Assembly: GCF_001628715.1 (NCBI RefSeq)
Contig: NZ_CP011122.1
Location: 1 to 64,000 of the forward strand
Source: Acetobacter oryzifermentans
Lineage (GTDB): Bacteria > Pseudomonadota > Alphaproteobacteria > Acetobacterales > Acetobacteraceae
Reading direction: 5' to 3'
DNA length: 64,000 bases
The notes beneath the pieces are model-generated. The model did not search any database, was not told the DNA's origin, and saw nothing but the letters and a program-made list of their open reading frames with translations. Of this stretch, positions 43,337 to 51,385 are shown piece by piece. Each line of letters starts with the position of its first letter. Position 1 is the stretch's first letter. The position numbers and the translations under genes are program-made.

Positions 43337-46135
43337 ATGACACCAGCACAGCATGATCTTCTTGATACGGAACTCGCAATCGCTCGCATGATTCTGGCAG
43401 ATGTTGGGCGTATGGATGAGCAGTTAATCCGCTGGAGGAGCGAGATGGAGAAGGTTGATCCGCAGATATTCTCAAATTTGGAAGCTGCCTGGGTTAAGCG
43501 CCATAAAAAGCAGATTCGTGATTACTATATGATTCCAGAACATTCTCTGTCTGATTACATGATTCAAAATCATATGCCTATCGCTGCGTGTATGGATGAG
43601 ACGCTGATTGGGATCAGTCAGCTTCCTCGACCTCCTCGCTGGTTGCGAAAATATGCCAGAGAAAATGTCAGTCATACGCTAGGGTTTGCGACATCAAAAC
43701 TTTATCCGGATACGAGCGGACGTGATATCCCCGGGCAGCCGAAGCGCTCTTATGCCAAAAGTGGTATGCATGCTTATTTTCGGTTGTTCAGCCGTGCAGC
43801 TCATAGTTTGCCGAATGAGGCATGGTTCGATCAGGCATGCCACGACAGAGAAGAAATGGCACGCAGTTTTCCGCATCTTTACTGGCTTGCTCGAGAACTT
43901 GTCTTTCGTGAAGATCCGGCCTCTTCATTGGAGGCGATGGATGATCGTCTCGAATTTTTTCAGGTGCCAGAGGTACCGCGTCCTTCAAAAAAGACTCTCG
44001 CACGATTTTTGGATAAACTGAAAGAACCTGACGGGAGCAAGTTCCTGGCCTTCGCTCGCGGCGTCATTCAGGAGCTTGACAGGATCGGGGATGATCATTC
44101 GACCTATTACGGTATACTGGGTATCCCCTCTCTCTATCGTGCGGCTATTTTTCCGCGATTTATACGTCTTCTCAACGTTGCCTTCAAACAGGCCGGATCT
44201 GTTTCAGTTATTGCTGAAGTTCTGATCCAGAACCCGAGTTTCTACACTTTCCAGCTCGGGCGGCCACAGGGTTCTGGAATCATGCAGCTTGGTCGATTCC
44301 ATTTACTCAGAACAAAATTTCCAGACAGAAATCCAAAACCCGTCGCCCAAAAGCAGGAAGGGTGCGTCATTCGTAAACCGGAATTATCAGACAGCATATT
44401 TCCCGGATGTCTGTGGATGATCGCGGCCGCACGGGACCCGGCGGACGTTGCCTGGCTGTTGCCAGTGTGTGCGAAGGCTCTCAGGAACGAAGATGTTGCC
44501 CACTTCAACCGTCTGGTTACGACGGTAGGCGAAATTGCTTCTCCTGATGCTATCCGGGGGCTGGCACGGCTTAGGGCAAAAACCCGTCACGCCACCATGC
44601 TGAAACAGTTGAATGTTGCTTTGGCTCAAGCCGCCGAGCGCTCCGGTCTGACGACAGCTGAAGCAGAGGAGCTCGTAGCGCTGACGTACGGCCTGGATGA
44701 GCAGCATTGCCGCGTCGAGCCATTGGTGGGAGGGGTTACGGCGACTCTGACCCTGGCGGGTTCGGGGCAGGCCGTTATTCGTTATGCCGATCCGCTTGGT
44801 GCTCTGCTGAGCAAACCTCCTGCCTCCATCAAAGCAGACGCTCAGTCCGAAACAACGTTACGTGACCTTCGCGCTGATGCAAAATCGCTGACAGCCGATA
44901 TGGCCATCCATCGCCAGCGGCTCGAGCGATCTTGGCTGACAGGGCAGAGCTGGACGTGGTCAGCTTTTCAGCAGCGCTGGCTTGCCCATCCCGTCCTGAG
45001 CTGGCTTGCACGACGCCAGATATGGCTCGTAGCGTATCCCGACCTGACTGTCTTCACTTGCATGATCGGAGAGGATGGCGGGCTTTACGGTTCGGATGGT
45101 ACGCGCCTCCCGGTTCCGCATGGGGACTTACTTCTGAGCCTTTGGCATCCTCTTCATAACGGCGTTCAGGATGGTGCAGAGTCCTCCTGCGTTACACTCT
45201 GGCGTCAACAGCTTAAAGCACTGAAGATCGAACAGCCTATCCGTCAGGCATGGCGGGAGACATACACACTCACGCAGGAGGAGCGAGAAAGCTCACCAGC
45301 ATCTTATCGTTATGCCAGACGGATCCTCAATCAGGCTCAGGTCGTTGAAATAGGCCGTAAAAGAGGGTGGCGTATCCGTAATCTCTCGCCTCATATGCCT
45401 TCTTCTGAAAGTGCTCCGTGGGCGTTCAGCCTGCCAGCTCATGGCATTTATGCCGATTGGCGTACCGGTGGGGTGGGGATTGATCACTTGCCGCATGGTG
45501 CGGGAACATTTTCGCATATCATCACAGACAGGTTAAGGTTTTGCGTTCTGGAAGATGGCGGGAACTGGCTGTATGATGGTGGGCGTAAATTGAAAGAAAT
45601 GCAGACGCCGGTGCGGCTGGGAGACATTCCTCCCGTTGTTTTTTCCGAAATTATGCGTGATCTTGATCTTATGATTTCGATCGCTGCCAGCGACGTCTCT
45701 TTTAATGCTGAAACGATCTACGCGATTCCGGATCTGGGTGTCTGGCGGCGTCAGGCCGGACTGGCTGACATTCCTTTGCCTAAAGAGCCTCACTTTGGAG
45801 CGCTTGCCGCATCACGACGCGATGAGATTGCAGTCATCGTTAAGAGTATGAAAGTCGATGATCGTTTGCGCTTTGAGGGGCCTTACATCATGATAGAAGG
45901 GAAACGACATCAGTATCGGCTTCACCTGGGGAGTGCTGATGTCATGATTCTTCCCGACCTTCGTCATCTTTTTCTGAGCACAACTCTGTCAAACTCAGCG
46001 CGGCAAAAGGGATCTGCCTACAAGCCTCTGCATGATGATGATCGGCTGGACCTTATCCTGCAACGCATAATCATGCTGCTGAACGATGACCGTATTCGTG
46101 ACAAGGATATTTTGGCTCAGTTCGCATCCCTTTAG
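43337..46135 (+). CDS. DUF4132/DUF7737-type large protein
   Basis: 932 residues. The C-terminal half has features of the DUF4132 family: RASRQ-like RYARRILNQAQVVEIGRKRG, WRTGGVGI and a final block YRLHLGSADVMILPDLRHLF that matches the YxIHLGSgnI module ending these proteins. Some members are joined to WGR domains, as in MolR; function is unknown and a DNA-repair or regulatory role has been suggested. The N-terminal 430 residues are helical and repeat-like (LARLRAKTRHATMLKQLNVA). It stands alone with a 150-base AT-rich leader. A separate WGR protein is at 59382. Confidence 0.7.
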   Translation: MTPAQHDLLDTELAIARMILADVGRMDEQLIRWRSEMEKVDPQIFSNLEAAWVKRHKKQIRDYYMIPEHSLSDYMIQNHMPIAACMDETLIGISQLPRPPRWLRKYARENVSHTLGFATSKLYPDTSGRDIPGQPKRSYAKSGMHAYFRLFSRAAHSLPNEAWFDQACHDREEMARSFPHLYWLARELVFREDPASSLEAMDDRLEFFQVPEVPRPSKKTLARFLDKLKEPDGSKFLAFARGVIQELDRIGDDHSTYYGILGIPSLYRAAIFPRFIRLLNVAFKQAGSVSVIAEVLIQNPSFYTFQLGRPQGSGIMQLGRFHLLRTKFPDRNPKPVAQKQEGCVIRKPELSDSIFPGCLWMIAAARDPADVAWLLPVCAKALRNEDVAHFNRLVTTVGEIASPDAIRGLARLRAKTRHATMLKQLNVALAQAAERSGLTTAEAEELVALTYGLDEQHCRVEPLVGGVTATLTLAGSGQAVIRYADPLGALLSKPPASIKADAQSETTLRDLRADAKSLTADMAIHRQRLERSWLTGQSWTWSAFQQRWLAHPVLSWLARRQIWLVAYPDLTVFTCMIGEDGGLYGSDGTRLPVPHGDLLLSLWHPLHNGVQDGAESSCVTLWRQQLKALKIEQPIRQAWRETYTLTQEERESSPASYRYARRILNQAQVVEIGRKRGWRIRNLSPHMPSSESAPWAFSLPAHGIYADWRTGGVGIDHLPHGAGTFSHIITDRLRFCVLEDGGNWLYDGGRKLKEMQTPVRLGDIPPVVFSEIMRDLDLMISIAASDVSFNAETIYAIPDLGVWRRQAGLADIPLPKEPHFGALAASRRDEIAVIVKSMKVDDRLRFEGPYIMIEGKRHQYRLHLGSADVMILPDLRHLFLSTTLSNSARQKGSAYKPLHDDDRLDLILQRIIMLLNDDRIRDKDILAQFASL

Positions 46136-46262
46136 GGGTAAGCTGAATATGCCGTATTCTTTTCGGACTGGTTGATGAGTAGAGCATTACCCCATCACGT
46201 GGAGGCAGTGTTTGTGAAACTGCTGTCAGAGTGTGCGCCCTCTTGTCAGCCTCATCGCATGT

Positions 46263-46459
46263 GGAGGGATCGAAGAACTGTTGGTTGATGGGGCTGGCTC
46301 GTGATTTCAGGCTTTTGGCGATTTGATTGACGGTTCTTTGTGTTGCTTTTGATCTGCGTTTTGAGCAGATCGGGGGCTGTTACCCACTGGATTGCTATGC
46401 TGTGGTGCCGATCCGCTCCAGGAAGAGGAAGCAGCGCATATTATAGACGATATTGGCTA
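46263..46459 (-). mobile_element. IS5-family fragment, copy 5
   Basis: Left end GGAGGGATCGAAGAACTG, followed by about 180 bases matching the 3' end of the diverged IS5 subtype, including the last codons of the transposase (GGAAGAGGAAGCAGCGCAT). It is cut at 46460 by another IS. The remainder of the element is not present on the other side. Confidence 0.85.
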
Positions 46460-47230
46460 GGGCCTGTTATGGCTTGATCCAGTCTGCTGCGGCAGCGATG
46501 TGGATGATGGCGAGGAACGACGTTGCTGTTTTTTCACATCTGGTTGCGACAGCGCGCCACTCCTTGAGGCGAGCCCAGCGGTTCTCAACGAGATGCCGGC
46601 ACCGATAGACCCATTTTGGGCAGGCGACCGCCCCATCGTGTCGTTTCGCAGGAATGGCGGGGAGGCTGGCGAGCATGGCTGGTGCCAGGGACAGTTCGTG
46701 AGCCTGTCCGGGGGCCAAAGCAAAACCGAAGGCTTTTCCATGCCCATCCGCGATCACGCAGACTTTCGTGCCATAGCCGCCGCGAGAACGGCCAAGTGCT
46801 TCACGATGGTCTCGCTCTTCGAAAGAGGCCCCTTTTTTGGGCTCCCGCCGCTTTGTGGTGAGCCCTGATGTTTGTACCATCCAGAAAAGTCATGCCGAGT
46901 GCCACTACCTGTTGGTCCTGAACCAGGTCGAGCAGGCGTTCCCACACACCCAGTTTCGCCCAGCGGATGAAAAGTTGTGCTGCCCGCCACCAAGGGACCG
47001 AGTTCAGCGGAGATACTCCGCCATTTCGCGCCATTCTCATGACGCCAGAAGATCGCTGCTATCGTGCGCTGCAGATCATGGGACGGCGTCTTGCCCCTTG
47101 GGCGAACCGCCTCAATCAGAGGTTCCCAGATCGCCCATGTCTCGTCCGTAAAAGGGCCGGTGCCAGTGCCAGTTCCGTCGCATTCTCCCATCCCTGTAAT
47201 ATAGGAAGAATTTCAAGCCCTAACAGGCCC
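46460..47230 (-). mobile_element. IS5-family (IS427/IS1031-like) element, internally deleted
   Basis: Ends GGGCCTGTT and AACAGGCCC, each next to TA (the probable 2-bp target duplication). At 771 bases it is shorter than usual for the group, and the transposase lacks its central block. It inserted at the edge of IS5 copy 5 on one side and inside a plasmid gene on the other. Confidence 0.8.
46467..47191 (-). pseudogene. transposase remnant in two frames
   Basis: The first frame (46754-47191) reads FTDETWAIWEPLIEAVRPRG, then TIAAIFWRHENGAKWRSISA, the N-terminus of IS427-group transposases. The second (46467-46880) reads GGYGTKVCVIADGHGKAFGF to WIKP, the catalytic end. The segment between LPAIPA and KRHDGAV, which normally has the second Asp (ADRGYD-type), is deleted. 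There is thus both the usual frameshift and a loss of catalytic sequence, so it is inactive by itself. Confidence 0.85.
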
Positions 47231-47249
47231 TAACACTATCGCTATCCAT
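47231..47249 (-). pseudogene. first codons of a gene cut by the IS
   Basis: On the minus strand ATG at 47249 reads MDSDSV and then enters the IS end. About 50 bases upstream lies a copy of the shared upstream element (47295-47310), as for the intact genes of this region. The gene's body is gone, and what lies beyond the IS is only IS5 copy 5. Identity unknown. Confidence 0.4.
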
Positions 47250-47294
47250 GTCTCGTTTCCCATTTGTGTATCGATGCTTCAGGTGTCATCCATC

Positions 47295-47310
47295 GTCATG
47301 CGACCGAAAA
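47295..47310 (-). promoter_or_regulatory. shared upstream element, site 1
   Basis: Minus strand TTTTCGGTCGCATGAC, about 49 bases from the start of the truncated gene at 47249. It shares GGTCGCAT with the six other sites between 48.6 and 58.2 kb. Confidence 0.5.
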
Positions 47311-47343
47311 CGAGAAAGGGACTTTATTATTGAATGGTCAGAC

Positions 47344-47919
47344 TTATTTCGTTTTGCGCCCACGTGCTTTACGATTTGACGCGATATGAGATTCACCTGA
47401 TGAGAGTGTGGCATTGGTGTCATCGCCGCGTCGCCCCAGTGAGTTGCGCTTGGCAATGGCGGCCCGCTGTGCAGAGTAGTTTGGTGCCACCATAGGATAT
47501 TCCGGGGGCAATCCCCAGCGTGTGCGGTAATCCTCAGGGGTCAGGTTGAAATGTCTCTGAATGTAGGATTTCAGCATCTTGGTTTTCTTACCGTCCTCAA
47601 GACAGACGATATAATCTGGGAAAACCGAGCGTTTGATGGGTACCGCCGGTGTGTGTTCTTGAGACACGCTTTTTTCGGGAACTGGTGGTTCAGGTATCAC
47701 GTCAGAAACTGGACCAACTGCGGGTGTTACGGCTTTCTCAGGGGCTTTAGGAGCAGATTGGGAGAGTGAGAGTGTATCGAGTGTCGCATAGACAGATCTG
47801 ATCAGATCTGGGAGGGCTTCGGTGCTGACCGTGTTGTGGCTTACATAGGCTGATATGATTGTAACGGTCTGTTCCACCTTTTGTGTGTCAGGTTCGTAAA
47901 TGGATGTGGACGCTGCCAT
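47344..47919 (-). CDS. MucR/Ros-family transcriptional regulator
   Basis: A 191-residue MucR-type regulator. An N-terminal oligomerisation segment (VTIISAYVSHNTVSTEALPD, LIRSVYATLDTL) and a Pro-rich linker precede the Ros/MucR DNA-binding domain (DYIVCLEDGKKTKMLKSYIQ, LTPEDYRTRWGLPPEYPMVA, SAQRAAIAK). In this variant the prokaryotic zinc-finger pattern keeps one Cys (IVCLEDG) and the family's HLxx/H position (QRHFNLT). ATG 47919 is favoured over a TTG 12 codons earlier. It is a candidate controller of the shared-element genes, by proximity only. Confidence 0.88.
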   Translation of the reverse strand: MAASTSIYEPDTQKVEQTVTIISAYVSHNTVSTEALPDLIRSVYATLDTLSLSQSAPKAPEKAVTPAVGPVSDVIPEPPVPEKSVSQEHTPAVPIKRSVFPDYIVCLEDGKKTKMLKSYIQRHFNLTPEDYRTRWGLPPEYPMVAPNYSAQRAAIAKRNSLGRRGDDTNATLSSGESHIASNRKARGRKTK

Positions 47920-48042
47920 TGTGCCTGTCTTTCTGTTGTCTGAATGTCGTCTCAATACTAAATCTCTGACCTGTAACGGAAAAACCCATTTAACATGCCG
48001 TAAATCATAGGCAAGGTATTGTTGCTATCGCATAGAGGGGAC

Positions 48043-48321
48043 TTAGCCCGCCAACGATCCTTGGGGTTGATCGTTGCACTTCGCACAGGCCACGCCCCGT
48101 AGAACATGTGTTTTGTTCTGACGCTCAATCCAGCCACTCTCCCAACCACAGCGGGCGCATGAAAACAAGGCAACGCATGTATTGCCCGGTTCGTAAATAC
48201 AGCCGTGATCTCCAACATCAATCATGTGTGCCAGATAGCGCTGTGGTGCGCGTGGCTTGCGATATCCAAACAGATCCGGCTGGCGGGGTTTGTATTTCGT
48301 CGTGGAGCGTGGAGAAACCAT
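48043..48321 (-). CDS. small zinc-ribbon protein
   Basis: About 92 residues from ATG 48321. It has a zinc-ribbon-like pair CARCGWESGW ... CAKCN, preceded by YLAHMIDVGDHGCIYEPGNT, so four Cys could bind one zinc. It lies 7 bases after the stop of the next gene upstream (48329-48562), so the two form an operon. Function unknown; perhaps a nucleic-acid-binding accessory protein of the plasmid. Confidence 0.6.
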   Translation of the reverse strand: MVSPRSTTKYKPRQPDLFGYRKPRAPQRYLAHMIDVGDHGCIYEPGNTCVALFSCARCGWESGWIERQNKTHVLRGVACAKCNDQPQGSLAG

Positions 48322-48328
48322 GAGCCGC

Positions 48329-48562
48329 TCACTGGCTATCTTCGGGCGGGGTGTTCTTCGTGAGAGACGGGTCACTTCTTGGGTCTGTCAGGACGCAGAA
48401 GGAGGTCATACCCGCTTTCGATCTTATGAGCGTAAAATGGTCGGATGGCTCTCGCGGAAAGAGAGAGAAGGGGTTTTCGCCAGATGTGAGCTCAATAATA
48501 CAGGGTGTGGCCCAGGGGCTTTTGCGGTGTGCTTCAGATGTCATCTTGTTGTCCTTCCACAT
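48329..48562 (-). CDS. hypothetical small protein
   Basis: 77 residues from ATG 48562 (MWKDNKMTSEAHRKSPWATP), then CIIELTSGENPFSLFPREPS and a C-terminus ending TPPEDSQ. No family is recognised. Support is mainly contextual: a copy of the shared upstream element lies 36 bases before this ATG, and the next gene follows after 7 bases. A longer frame to 48631 includes the element itself and is unlikely. Confidence 0.5.
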   Translation of the reverse strand: MWKDNKMTSEAHRKSPWATPCIIELTSGENPFSLFPREPSDHFTLIRSKAGMTSFCVLTDPRSDPSLTKNTPPEDSQ

Positions 48563-48593
48563 AATAAAATTCCGTTCTGCGTTTCTGTCAGGC

Positions 48594-48610
48594 CATGATG
48601 CGACCGAATA
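48594..48610 (-). promoter_or_regulatory. shared upstream element, site 2
   Basis: Minus strand TATTCGGTCGCATCATG, 36 bases before the ATG at 48562. Confidence 0.55.
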
Positions 48611-48762
48611 GAAAAAACAGACCTTCATCAAAATTATGAAGAGAGTTCATATCCGGTTGGGTTTTTCCAGTTGCAAGTTTCTTGTTCCCGACAGCGCTTG
48701 GGTCATACGGGCCGGCCTCCATACCGGCACACAGTATGACTCCGACGAAAAAACCCCAGCGC

Positions 48763-49125
48763 TTAGATTTCTTCGATCATTGAAGCGAGAAGATCCAGAA
48801 GCCAGCCCCCAAATCCGGCCATCAGCGCCACGTGGAGAGCACTGAGCGCCTCTTTCTCATGGCCCAGAAGATAGAGGCCGAGCGAGAGAACAGTGCACAG
48901 CGCCGTAACCGGAACAGCTAGGAAAAGAGCGTAGCGGGTTGAGCGGCGAAGCCATAGCATCATCGTCGCCATGCCCGCAGTAGCGATATCGAAAAATGCA
49001 AAAGGAGTGCCGAGCAACTTGGCGTTGTTTCGCTCACGAATGGCCGCGATGACCCACTGGAGACCAAACAGAAAGAGAAAATAAGGCCAGAAATCGGAAT
49101 GGTCAGCATCTTTATCATATCCTTT
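48763..49125 (-). CDS. membrane protein with damaged start
   Basis: The frame is open from 49125 and reads GYDKDADHSDFWPYFLFLFG, LQWVIAAIRERNNAKL and then LLGTPFAFFDIATAGMATMM to the end ASMIEEI. Four hydrophobic segments are visible. No ATG exists in this frame; the first TTG (49017) would remove membrane segment 1. The nearby ATG in another frame reads MIKMLT, and one added base would give MIKDADHSDFWPYF. A single-base deletion near the start is therefore likely. No family is recognised. Confidence 0.5.
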   Translation of the reverse strand, partial: KGYDKDADHSDFWPYFLFLFGLQWVIAAIRERNNAKLLGTPFAFFDIATAGMATMMLWLRRSTRYALFLAVPVTALCTVLSLGLYLLGHEKEALSALHVALMAGFGGWLLDLLASMIEEI

Positions 49126-49303
49126 TTACAAAGCAGATGCCTCGGATGAGGGCGTTTCTTCTGTGGAAGCCCTACAGCCGCAATTCCGCCCGCTCTCTTG
49201 ATCGTCAGATCGCCGATGCACAGGCAGACGCTCTGGGCTTCTGATACAGCGGCCGGGCGGCTTCGCCGCCCGGTTCTTTTCCTTCACGCCGGATGAGTAT
49301 TGG

Positions 49304-49606
49304 ATGAACACGAACCAGATTACAGACCGGGAGCGCCGCTTTCTCAGGGCTATTCTGCCCCCAAGGCAGACCCGGAAATCTCAGGAGGATCGGCTCAAGG
49401 CCCTTGCTGGGGCTTTCCAAACTACAGCACTCAGTATTTCAGGTGCAGGTATCATCACCCCACTTTTTACGGGGCAAGTCCATGTGAGTGGTCACAGTAT
49501 GATCTTGGCGGGCTGTATTGCTCTGATCGTCGAAACCATTTCCTTGCTAATTCTCACCTTTATCCGTTATCCTGAAGACGGAAAGGAGGACTCAGGCCAT
49601 GAATGA
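49304..49606 (+). CDS. small membrane protein
   Basis: 100 residues. A charged N-terminus (MNTNQITDRERRFLRAILPP, KSQEDRLKALAGAF) is followed by two hydrophobic segments (LSISGAGIITPLFTGQVHV and MILAGCIALIVETISLLILT), ending in a charged tail. No family is recognised. The last 8 bases overlap the first of three tandem 48-residue membrane proteins, so translation is coupled and the four probably form one operon. Confidence 0.6.
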   Translation: MNTNQITDRERRFLRAILPPRQTRKSQEDRLKALAGAFQTTALSISGAGIITPLFTGQVHVSGHSMILAGCIALIVETISLLILTFIRYPEDGKEDSGHE

Positions 49607-49745
49607 TTTTATTTCTAACATGTTGCTGGTTGTTGTGCCTTTCTTAGGCGGGACTTTGATTTTTGGTCTCGCTCTTGGCCCAATCCTGCGTCGCCTGAAC
49701 AGGTTACGCGATAGGCTCGAAGCACAGACTTCTCATAATCCATAA
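49599..49745 (+). CDS. 48-residue membrane protein, tandem copy 1
   Basis: 48 residues: one membrane segment (MLLVVVPFLGGTLIFGLALG) followed by a basic amphipathic tail PILRRLNRLRDRLEAQTSHN. It is too short for most gene finders. It is supported by two further copies of identical length at 49816 and 50031 with a conserved tail but variable membrane part. A ribosome site GGAGGA lies upstream. The function may resemble toxin-like or phage-shock-type micro-membrane proteins, but nothing in the sequence settles this. Confidence 0.6.
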   Translation: MNDFISNMLLVVVPFLGGTLIFGLALGPILRRLNRLRDRLEAQTSHNP

Positions 49746-49815
49746 AATATCTAGGGCTGCTTGTGTGCCGCTGTCCCAACGGCCCTATATCCTCCAGACG
49801 AGGAGAAAACCGGTC

Positions 49816-49962
49816 ATGGATAATTTTACGGTTACCATGGTGGTGGTTTACGGAATCTTTGCCGTTGGAACTCTCGCCTTCGGCATCGCTCTTGGCCCAA
49901 TCCTGCGCCGTCTTAACAAATTGCGCGACAGGCTCGAAGTACAGACTTCTCATAATCCATAA
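49816..49962 (+). CDS. 48-residue membrane protein, tandem copy 2
   Basis: 48 residues, MDNFTVTMVVVYGIFAVGTL then AFGIALGPILRRLNKLRDRL and EVQTSHNP. A longer frame beginning at 49765 would read through the leader, but a ribosome site (GAGGAG) just before ATG 49816 and equal length with the other copies set this start. The leader before it (GGGCTGC...CGGCCC) can fold and is repeated before copy 3. Confidence 0.65.
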   Translation: MDNFTVTMVVVYGIFAVGTLAFGIALGPILRRLNKLRDRLEVQTSHNP

Positions 49963-50030
49963 TATCTAGGGCCGCTTGTATGCCGCTGTCCCAACGGCCC
50001 TATATCCTCCAGACGAAGAGAAAACCGGTC

Positions 50031-50177
50031 ATGGATAATTTTACGGTCAATATGATTGGTATTGTCGTGCCGTTCTGCATCATTACCCTTGTAGTGGGGT
50101 TTGCTCTCGGCCCAATCCTGCGCCAACTGAACAAATTACGCGACAGGCTCGACGCTCAGGCATCCCATCATTCCTGA
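50031..50177 (+). CDS. 48-residue membrane protein, tandem copy 3
   Basis: 48 residues, MDNFTVNMIGIVVPFCIITL then VVGFALGPILRQLNKLRDRL and DAQASHHS. The unit length from copy 2 to copy 3 is 215 bases. The leader is nearly identical (AGGGCCG...CGGCCCT, 7-bp arms, then CCTCCAGACGAAGAG). The membrane part has diverged while the tail is kept, which argues for selection on the tail. It is followed by a terminator at 50183. Confidence 0.65.
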   Translation: MDNFTVNMIGIVVPFCIITLVVGFALGPILRQLNKLRDRLDAQASHHS

Positions 50178-50182
50178 CAACC

Positions 50183-50202
50183 AGGCGGCCTCAGTGCCGC
50201 CT
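50183..50202 (+). terminator. terminator after the micro-protein array
   Basis: AGGCGGC-CTCAGT-GCCGCCT followed by TTCTCTT. A 7-bp GC-rich stem right after copy 3. Confidence 0.8.
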
Positions 50203-50834
50203 TTCTCTTGCGCCCCGGCAGCTCTTGGACTGTTCTCACGCTCTGACGCTTTAGGTTCCCCGTTAGCTCCGATTGCCTCTGCTCATGAAGGGGATCACTG
50301 CACCTTTTTCCCTCTTCATACGAGGCTGGGTGCGGGGGAGGGCGTTCTGGATCCTCTCACGCTTTTGGCTGTAAGCCTGAATCGTTCTGGTCTCGACCGG
50401 CATGGCCTTGGATTTCCTGTCGGGTTGCTTCCTTTTTTTCAATCTGTTTCAGCTTTTGCGGGTGATCTTCTGCAGTGTCCGGGGCGCCCCTCTCGGGGTG
50501 CGTTCGCCCAGCATCTCTAAGCGGCATAGCCGCTAAGAGATGTCGAGCCCCCTAAACGGGGTCTCGCCACTTTCGTGCTAATGCTCACCGCCGTTCTTTC
50601 CTATACTTGTCATTTACTTATTAATTGGTAAGTAAATAAAGGGAGTTCGGAAAAGAAAGGTTTGTGTGGTTAGGATTTCCTTGAAAAAACTTATATTTTC
50701 TTGCGTTTTCCTGTCGTTTTTCTTGCATTATTTCAGTATACGTACTATCTTTTACTTGTAGACGGAAGAAACAATACCGCCAACGGCCAGTAAAGCCGGT
50801 TTCATATGAAGTATAGCAGGGTAGGAGAAGTGTT
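50203..50834. other. intergenic, possible cis-acting region
   Basis: About 630 bases with no supported gene. It includes inverted repeats (GAGCCCC...GGGGTCTC at about 50546-50568; TTACTTA-N8-TAAGTAA at about 50613-50634) and a GC-rich part with odd composition. A 108-codon plus-strand frame (50194-50520) is rich in Leu, Pro and Ser, starts within the terminator and is not credible. An origin of transfer could hide here, but I see no diagnostic nick site. Confidence 0.35.
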
Positions 50835-51323
50835 GTGTCTGGTTCCGTTAATAAAGTTATTCTTGTCGGCAACCTCGGCAAAGACCCGGAAGTGCGTCAC
50901 TCCCAGTCCGGGCAGAAGATTGTTTCTTTCTCTCTGGCCACGTCCGATACCTAGAACGACCGCCAGTCTGGCGAACGGCGTGAGCGCACTGAATGGCACA
51001 AGATCGTCGTGTTCAATGAACGTCTGGCAGATGTGGCGGAACGTTTCCTGCGCAAGGGCCGCAAGGTCTATCTCGAAGGCTCACTCCAGACCCGGAAATG
51101 GCAGGGGCAGGACGGCAAGGACAACTACACAACCGAAATTGTGCTGCCTCGTTTTGGGGGCGAGCTGACCATTCTGGATACGCGGCACACTGAGGAGGGT
51201 GAACAGAGTGGCGGATACAGCAACGCCCCACGGAACTCTGGCACCCGCAATAACGGCGGTCAGGCCGGTGGGTGGGATGCGCCGCAGTCAAACGCTGGTA
51301 TCGATGACGAGATCCCGTTCTGA
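50835..51323 (+). pseudogene. ssb: single-stranded DNA-binding protein with in-frame amber codon
   Basis: From GTG 50835 the frame reads MSGSVNKVILVGNLGKDPEV to LATSDT, meets TAG at 50952-50954, and then continues NDRQSGERRERTEWHKIVVF and KGRKVYLEGSLQTRKWQGQD to the acidic SSB tip DDEIPF. In other SSB proteins that position is Trp (DTWND), so one G-to-A change made the stop. Everything else, including the C-terminal tip that binds partner proteins, is intact. A restart at ATG 51018 or suppression could give partial product. It is a plasmid copy; the chromosome would have its own. Confidence 0.88.
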
Positions 51324-51385
51324 GTGCCAGTTTTTTCCTCTAAGGCCGGGGAGGTGCCCCGGCCAGTCCAGCCAGAGTAACCTCT

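Noticed and set aside
50194..50520. 108-codon plus-strand frame
   Set aside because: It begins inside the terminator hairpin after the micro-protein array and has Leu/Pro/Ser-rich composition without any domain.
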